From NCBI GenBank assembly GCA_035548835.1, contig DASZSB010000114.1, forward strand, positions 1-17,817: 17,817 bases of DNA, read 5' to 3'. Numbering within the stretch: the stretch's first letter is position 1; each line of letters starts with the position of its first letter. The notes beneath the pieces were generated by a model. The model did not search any database. It had not been told where the DNA came from and was given only the letters and a program-made list of their open reading frames with translations. Below are positions 14,145-17,817 of the stretch, one piece after another. The stretch comes from FEN-1219 sp035548835 (GTDB lineage: Bacteria > Pseudomonadota > Gammaproteobacteria > Steroidobacterales > Rariloculaceae). Made by a program: the position numbers and the translations under genes.

Positions 14145-15443
14145 ATGAGTGACGCCATCAACACCGTGGTACGCCGCCGCGCCGCCGGCGACGGCGCGGT
14201 CGTCGCAGCGGACATCTGCGTGCTCGGCGCAGGCATCGCGGGCGTGACCGCCGCGATCGAGGCCGCACGTCTCGGGCGCAGCGTGCTGCTCGTGGACGCG
14301 GCCCCCGCCCTCGGCGGCCAGGCCGTCGGCTCGATCATCGGCACCGTGATCGGCCTCTTCTCGCACGGCAAGGACGCCTATCAGATCACGCACGGCCTCG
14401 CCGACGAGATGATCCGCGAGCTCACGGCGAGCGGCGCACTGTCGCGACGTCACAGCACGCGCACGGGCACGGTCACGTTCCAGTACGATCTCGTGCCCTT
14501 CGGCCGCTGGATCGAGCGCAAGGTGCAGGACGCGGGTGTGCGCACGCTGCTCGGCGCCACTCTCACGGACGCACGGTTCGCGAACCGCCGCCTGCAGAGC
14601 CTGTCGTTTGCCACGCGCTTCGGTCCCGTGTGCGTGGAGGCCGCGGGCTACGTCGACGCCTCCGGCGACGCGGTGCTGAGCTGGCAGTGCGGACTCGAGG
14701 TCCGCGAACCCGACGCGCCGGTCTACGGCTCGCTGAACTTCATCCTCGAAGGCTACGACGAGACGGCGGTCGCCGCGATCGATCACGAGCGGATCTACGC
14801 ACGGCTGCGCGAGCGCGGCGCCGACTACGGGCTCGTGCGTCACGACGGCTTCCTGTTCGCGTTTCCGGGCAAGGGCACGGCGCTCGCGAACATCACGCAC
14901 TTCGAGACGCCGCTCGACCCGCTGCGCCAGGGCGACATGGTGTTCGAGGGCCGGCGCCAGGCCGATGCCGTCGTCCGGTTCCTGCGCGCGGAGTTTCCCG
15001 GGATGTTCGCGAACGTGCGCGTGCGCCACTACGGCAACCCCGGCATCCGCCAGACGCGCTGGATCGTGGGCCGCCGCCAGCTCGGTCTCGCCGACATCCG
15101 CCGCCCCGACCGTCCAACGGACGCCGTGGCACGCTGCGCCTGGTGGGTGGAGCTGCACGACACGAAAGAGCTGGTGCACTGGGAGCGTTTCCCGGACGGC
15201 CACGTCTACTACATTCCGCTAGCGTGCATGGTGCCCGCCGAGGCCGACAACATCGTCGCTGCAGGCCGCTGCGTCGACGCCGACACGTACGCGCTCTCGG
15301 CCATCCGCGTGATGGGCCCGTGCATGGCGATGGGCACGGCCGCGGCACACGCGCTCGATCTCGCGGGCAGCGGCCCGGTCACCGCGGTCGACATGGGGGA
15401 GCTGCAGCGGCGGCTTCGCGACAACCTGGATCGCACGGACTGA
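14145..15443 (+). CDS. FAD-dependent oxidoreductase (FAD_oxidored/PF12831-like)
   Basis: 432 residues. The Rossmann FAD motif VLGAGIAGVTAAIEAARLGR (26-45) ends in VLLVD with Asp51 for the ribose. GGQAVGS (57-63) follows. A mid-protein segment GYVDASGDAVLS corresponds to the second FAD-binding ATGD-like motif. The C-terminus has VAAGRCVDADTYALSAIRVM and GPCMAMGTAAAHALDL, the typical closing FAD helix of this Pfam family. Members oxidise or reduce varied small substrates and none of the visible residues fixes the reaction. The ATG at 14145 is used; only a loose GGGA lies upstream. A spinster-type MFS gene follows after 58 nt, probably co-transcribed, and the IlvD-like dehydratase is divergent, which suggests these three handle one compound. 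Confidence 0.88.
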   Translation: MSDAINTVVRRRAAGDGAVVAADICVLGAGIAGVTAAIEAARLGRSVLLVDAAPALGGQAVGSIIGTVIGLFSHGKDAYQITHGLADEMIRELTASGALSRRHSTRTGTVTFQYDLVPFGRWIERKVQDAGVRTLLGATLTDARFANRRLQSLSFATRFGPVCVEAAGYVDASGDAVLSWQCGLEVREPDAPVYGSLNFILEGYDETAVAAIDHERIYARLRERGADYGLVRHDGFLFAFPGKGTALANITHFETPLDPLRQGDMVFEGRRQADAVVRFLRAEFPGMFANVRVRHYGNPGIRQTRWIVGRRQLGLADIRRPDRPTDAVARCAWWVELHDTKELVHWERFPDGHVYYIPLACMVPAEADNIVAAGRCVDADTYALSAIRVMGPCMAMGTAAAHALDLAGSGPVTAVDMGELQRRLRDNLDRTD

Positions 15444-15471
15444 CGGCATCGACGGCGCAACGACTTGTGAT

Positions 15472-15487
15472 GCGGGCGAAGGCCCGC
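15472..15487 (+). promoter_or_regulatory. GCGGGC-GAAG-GCCCGC hairpin just before the MFS ribosome-binding site
   Basis: Perfect 6-bp GC stem with a GAAG tetraloop in the 58-nt spacer between the FAD oxidoreductase and MFS genes. It ends 4 nt before GGAGGAG, the very strong Shine-Dalgarno (15491-15498) of the MFS gene. It could stabilise the downstream mRNA, attenuate read-through, or modulate translation start. It lacks a U-tract, so a simple terminator is less likely. Confidence 0.5.
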
Positions 15488-15501
15488 CTGGGGAGGAGAC
15501 G

Positions 15502-16857
15502 TTGAGCACTACGACGGACGCGGCAGCGAATCGGGCGGCGACGGCGGCGAGCACCACTGCGATCGACAAGCCGGCGTATCAGTACTACGTGCTGCTGATG
15601 CTGTTCTTCGGCTACATATTCAACGTGATCGACCGCAGCAGCGTGCTCGGCGCCGTGCTGCCCTCCATCAAGAAGGAGATCGCGGCCAGCAACTTCCTGA
15701 TGGGACTGCTCGGCGGCCTCGCCTTCTCGGTGTTCTATTCTTTCCTCGGCATTCCGCTGGCGCGCCTCGCGGACCGCTGGAGCCGCGTGAACGTGCTCGC
15801 GCTCTCGGTCGCGCTGTGGAGCGCGGCCACCGCCACTTGCGGCCTCGCCTGGAACTACCTGTCGCTGTTCACCTCGCGCGCGTTCACCGCGATCGGCGAG
15901 GCCGGCGGCTCGCCGCCGTCGCACTCGCTGATCTCCGACTACTTCCCGCGCAGCAAGCGCGCCACGGCGCTCGCGGTGTACGCCATGGCCGTGCCGATCG
16001 GCACGTCGATCGGCAACGCGCTCGCCGGCTGGTTCAACGTGTGGTACGGCTGGCGCATGACGTTCGTGCTGGTCGGCATCCCGGGCGTGCTGTTCGCCGC
16101 GCTGATCTGGCTCACCATCAAGGAGCCGCCGCGCGGTTACTCCGACGGCCCCGCCGCCAAGCCGCGCGCCGCGGCGCCACCCTTCTTCGCGGTGTTCAAG
16201 TTCCTGCTGGCGCGCAACTCGTTCATGCACATGTCGGTCGCGGCCGCCCTGCATTCGCTGGTCTGGTACTCCGGCACCACCTGGAACACGAGCTTCTTCG
16301 TCTGGCGGCACGAGCTCAACACGGGCCAGGCCGGCAACTATCTCGCGATCTTCTCGCTGATCGGTGCCATCGGCAGCTTCGCCGGCGGGTATCTCTCGGA
16401 CCGGCTCAGCACGAAGCATGGGGATCCGCGCTGGTACATGTGGGTGCCGGGCATCGCATGCGTCGTCATGGTGCCCTTCCAGGTCGCGGCCTACCTGTCG
16501 CACGACCTCGGCCTGATCGTGCCCATCACGTTCTCGATGATGTTCCTGCTCGCGTCGATGTTCTTCGGCCCGTCGTTCGCGGTCGCCCAGGCCGTCGCCA
16601 CCGTGCGCATGCGCGCCGTGTCGGCCTCCGTGCTGCTGTTCATCCAGACGATCATCGGCATGACGCTCGGCCCGGCGATCGTCGGGCGCCTGTCCGACGT
16701 GCTCGAGCCGACGTTCGGTCAGGGCGCGGGCATCGCGTACCCGATGGCGGCCATCGGTGTCGTGAACCTCTGGGCCGCGGTCCACTACGTGCTGGCCGCG
16801 CGCCGCTACCGCGAAGACCTGGCGGAAACCGCGAAGCTGAACGCCGCGCAGGCCTAG
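15502..16857 (+). CDS. Spinster-family MFS transporter
   Basis: 451 residues. Start is a TTG at 15502, chosen because GGAGGAG lies 5 nt upstream and the next in-frame ATG would remove the first helix. After a 25-residue Ala/Thr-rich N-terminus come twelve likely membrane helices. Family marks are YIFNVIDRSSVLGAVLPSI (38-56) in helix 1, LARLADRWSRVNV (86-98, motif A) and IGEAGGSPPSHSLISDYFP (131-149), the last highly typical of bacterial spinster-like carriers. It should sit in the inner membrane and move an organic acid or lipid-like solute, by analogy only. It follows the FAD oxidoreductase gene in the same direction, so it may import that enzyme's substrate. It converges with the ABC permease gene with a 13-nt gap. 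Confidence 0.9.
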   Translation: MSTTTDAAANRAATAASTTAIDKPAYQYYVLLMLFFGYIFNVIDRSSVLGAVLPSIKKEIAASNFLMGLLGGLAFSVFYSFLGIPLARLADRWSRVNVLALSVALWSAATATCGLAWNYLSLFTSRAFTAIGEAGGSPPSHSLISDYFPRSKRATALAVYAMAVPIGTSIGNALAGWFNVWYGWRMTFVLVGIPGVLFAALIWLTIKEPPRGYSDGPAAKPRAAAPPFFAVFKFLLARNSFMHMSVAAALHSLVWYSGTTWNTSFFVWRHELNTGQAGNYLAIFSLIGAIGSFAGGYLSDRLSTKHGDPRWYMWVPGIACVVMVPFQVAAYLSHDLGLIVPITFSMMFLLASMFFGPSFAVAQAVATVRMRAVSASVLLFIQTIIGMTLGPAIVGRLSDVLEPTFGQGAGIAYPMAAIGVVNLWAAVHYVLAARRYREDLAETAKLNAAQA

Positions 16858-16862
16858 CTTCG

Positions 16863-16879
16863 GGCGCGACTCACGCGCC
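16863..16879. terminator. Hairpin between the convergent MFS and ABC permease genes
   Basis: GGCGCG-ACTCA-CGCGCC: perfect 6-bp arms and a 5-nt loop. It covers the stop codon of the leftward permease gene and begins 5 nt after the MFS stop. It could end transcription from either side; no T-run follows, so strength is doubtful. Confidence 0.4.
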
Positions 16880-17817
16880 GCGCAGCGTCACGGCCGGCGA
16901 CTGATCGACGACGGAGCGCACGGCGAGCGTGCCGCTGATGCCGACGACCGCCGCACCCGCCAGCAGGCCGCCGAGCCAGAGCCCGACGCCGGGCACGTAG
17001 TCGAGATCGAACAGCCGGGTGGCGACGAGATAACCGATGCCCGCAGCGCCGAGAGACGCCAGCGTGCCGGCCAGCAGGCCGAGCGCCGTGAACTCGGCCG
17101 CAACGCCCTGCAGCACGACGCTGCGCCGCGCGCCGAGCGTCCGCAGCACGGCACTCTCGAACATGCGCTCATCGCGCGTCGCCTGAATGGCCGCGAGCAG
17201 CACCATGACGCCGGCCGCCAGCGTGAACAGGAACACGTACTGCACCGCGAGCGCCGCGCGGTCCATCGAGCTGCGCACCTGCTCGATCACCGCCCCGACG
17301 TCGATGACCGAAACGCTCGGGAACCGGCGGATCAGCTCCACGGGCAGGCTGCGCTGCGCGGCCGTCAGATGCAGGCTCGTGAGATACGTCTGTGCATAGT
17401 TCTCGATGGCGCCCGGGCTCAACACGACGAAGAAATTCGGCTTGAACGAATCCCAGTGCACGAGCCGCGTGCTCGTCAGGCGCGTCTTCAGGCTCTCGCC
17501 GCCGATCTCGAACGTGACCTCGTCGCCGAGGTTGAGCCCCATCGCGACGCGCAGATCGTCCTCGAGCGAGAGCTCGGGCGGGCCGCTGCTGCCGGTCCAC
17601 CAGCGCCCGGACACGATCTCGTTGGCGGCGGGCAGCTCGGCCGACCACGTGAGGTTGATCTCGTCCCCGAGCTCGCGACGCCCCCGCTCCGTGGGCACGG
17701 GAAACTCGGCGGCCGGCCGGCCGTTGACCGCGCTGATGCGCGCCCGCACGAGCGGCGTGAACCGCGGCCGGTCCATGCCGGCGGCGACCAGCGCCGCGCC
17801 GACGGCGTCACGCTCCT
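16871..17817 (-). CDS. ABC transporter permease, YbbP/FtsX-like (5' part outside window)
   Basis: The reading frame is open to the right edge; 314 C-terminal residues are visible. Numbering from the in-window Met at 17776, the C-terminal part has a soluble periplasmic-type domain, then helices at about 176-198, 224-251 and 263-287. Between the first two lies ERMFESAVLRTLGARR (203-218), the coupling-helix pattern of FtsX-like permeases. The upstream residues ERDAVGAAL continue without a stop, so 17776 is not the start. YbbP permeases are about 800 residues with two FtsX domains, which implies more than half is missing. YbbP works with the ATPase YbbA, probably in envelope lipid or lipoprotein handling. 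That gene would be expected to the right, outside the window. The link to the neighbouring catabolic genes is only positional. Confidence 0.85.
   Translation of the reverse strand, partial: ERDAVGAALVAAGMDRPRFTPLVRARISAVNGRPAAEFPVPTERGRRELGDEINLTWSAELPAANEIVSGRWWTGSSGPPELSLEDDLRVAMGLNLGDEVTFEIGGESLKTRLTSTRLVHWDSFKPNFFVVLSPGAIENYAQTYLTSLHLTAAQRSLPVELIRRFPSVSVIDVGAVIEQVRSSMDRAALAVQYVFLFTLAAGVMVLLAAIQATRDERMFESAVLRTLGARRSVVLQGVAAEFTALGLLAGTLASLGAAGIGYLVATRLFDLDYVPGVGLWLGGLLAGAAVVGISGTLAVRSVVDQSPAVTLRGA

Noticed and set aside
15379..16785. Long minus-strand frame opposite the spinster MFS gene
   Set aside because: Antisense shadow, extremely charged and repetitive; the plus frame has clear MFS motifs and a strong ribosome-binding site.

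Overview
The window is GC-rich (roughly two thirds G+C by eye), densely coded DNA from a Gram-negative proteobacterium. A gammaproteobacterium is my best guess, because of the RlmI-type rRNA methyltransferase, YfcG-like GST, YbbP-like ABC permease and spinster-type MFS carrier together; this is inference from gene content only. I support 16 protein genes, two of them cut by the window edges. I saw no rRNA, tRNA, insertion sequence, phage gene or CRISPR array.

Layout. (a) 1-3876, minus strand: rlmI, a DmeF-like Co/Ni efflux carrier with a His-Asp repeat loop, a TetR regulator, and a DHA2-type MFS exporter that runs off the left edge. The last two form a regulator-exporter pair. (b) 4027-6047, plus strand: an ornithine aminotransferase (RocD type) followed by an SDR that lacks the catalytic tyrosine. 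(c) 6044-9689, minus strand: a tight ALDH > TetR (AefR-like) > Tat-exported amidohydrolase operon. Its last stop codon overlaps the SDR stop in a shared CTAG. (d) 9852-10529, minus strand: a YfcG/Ure2-like GST. (e) 10641-12343, plus strand: both subunits of an aconitase X enzyme, with overlapping stop and start codons. (f) 12352-14037, minus strand: an IlvD/Edd-family dehydratase. (g) 14145-16857, plus strand: an FAD-dependent oxidoreductase and a spinster-family MFS carrier, divergent from the dehydratase. (h) 16871-17817, minus strand: the C-terminal part of a YbbP/FtsX-type ABC permease, cut by the right edge.

How the genes may work together. The part from about 6 to 17 kb looks like an accessory catabolic island: an importer (spinster MFS), a flavin oxidoreductase, two unrelated Fe-S dehydratases (AcnX and IlvD/Edd), an aldehyde dehydrogenase, an amidohydrolase, a GST, an SDR and a PLP aminotransferase, with a dedicated TetR. 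Characterised AcnX enzymes act on cis-3-hydroxy-L-proline (bacteria) or mevalonate 5-phosphate (archaea). No pyrroline-2-carboxylate reductase, hydroxyproline epimerase or mevalonate gene is visible here, so the substrate of this set is open. This is the most promising candidate for an undescribed pathway in the window.
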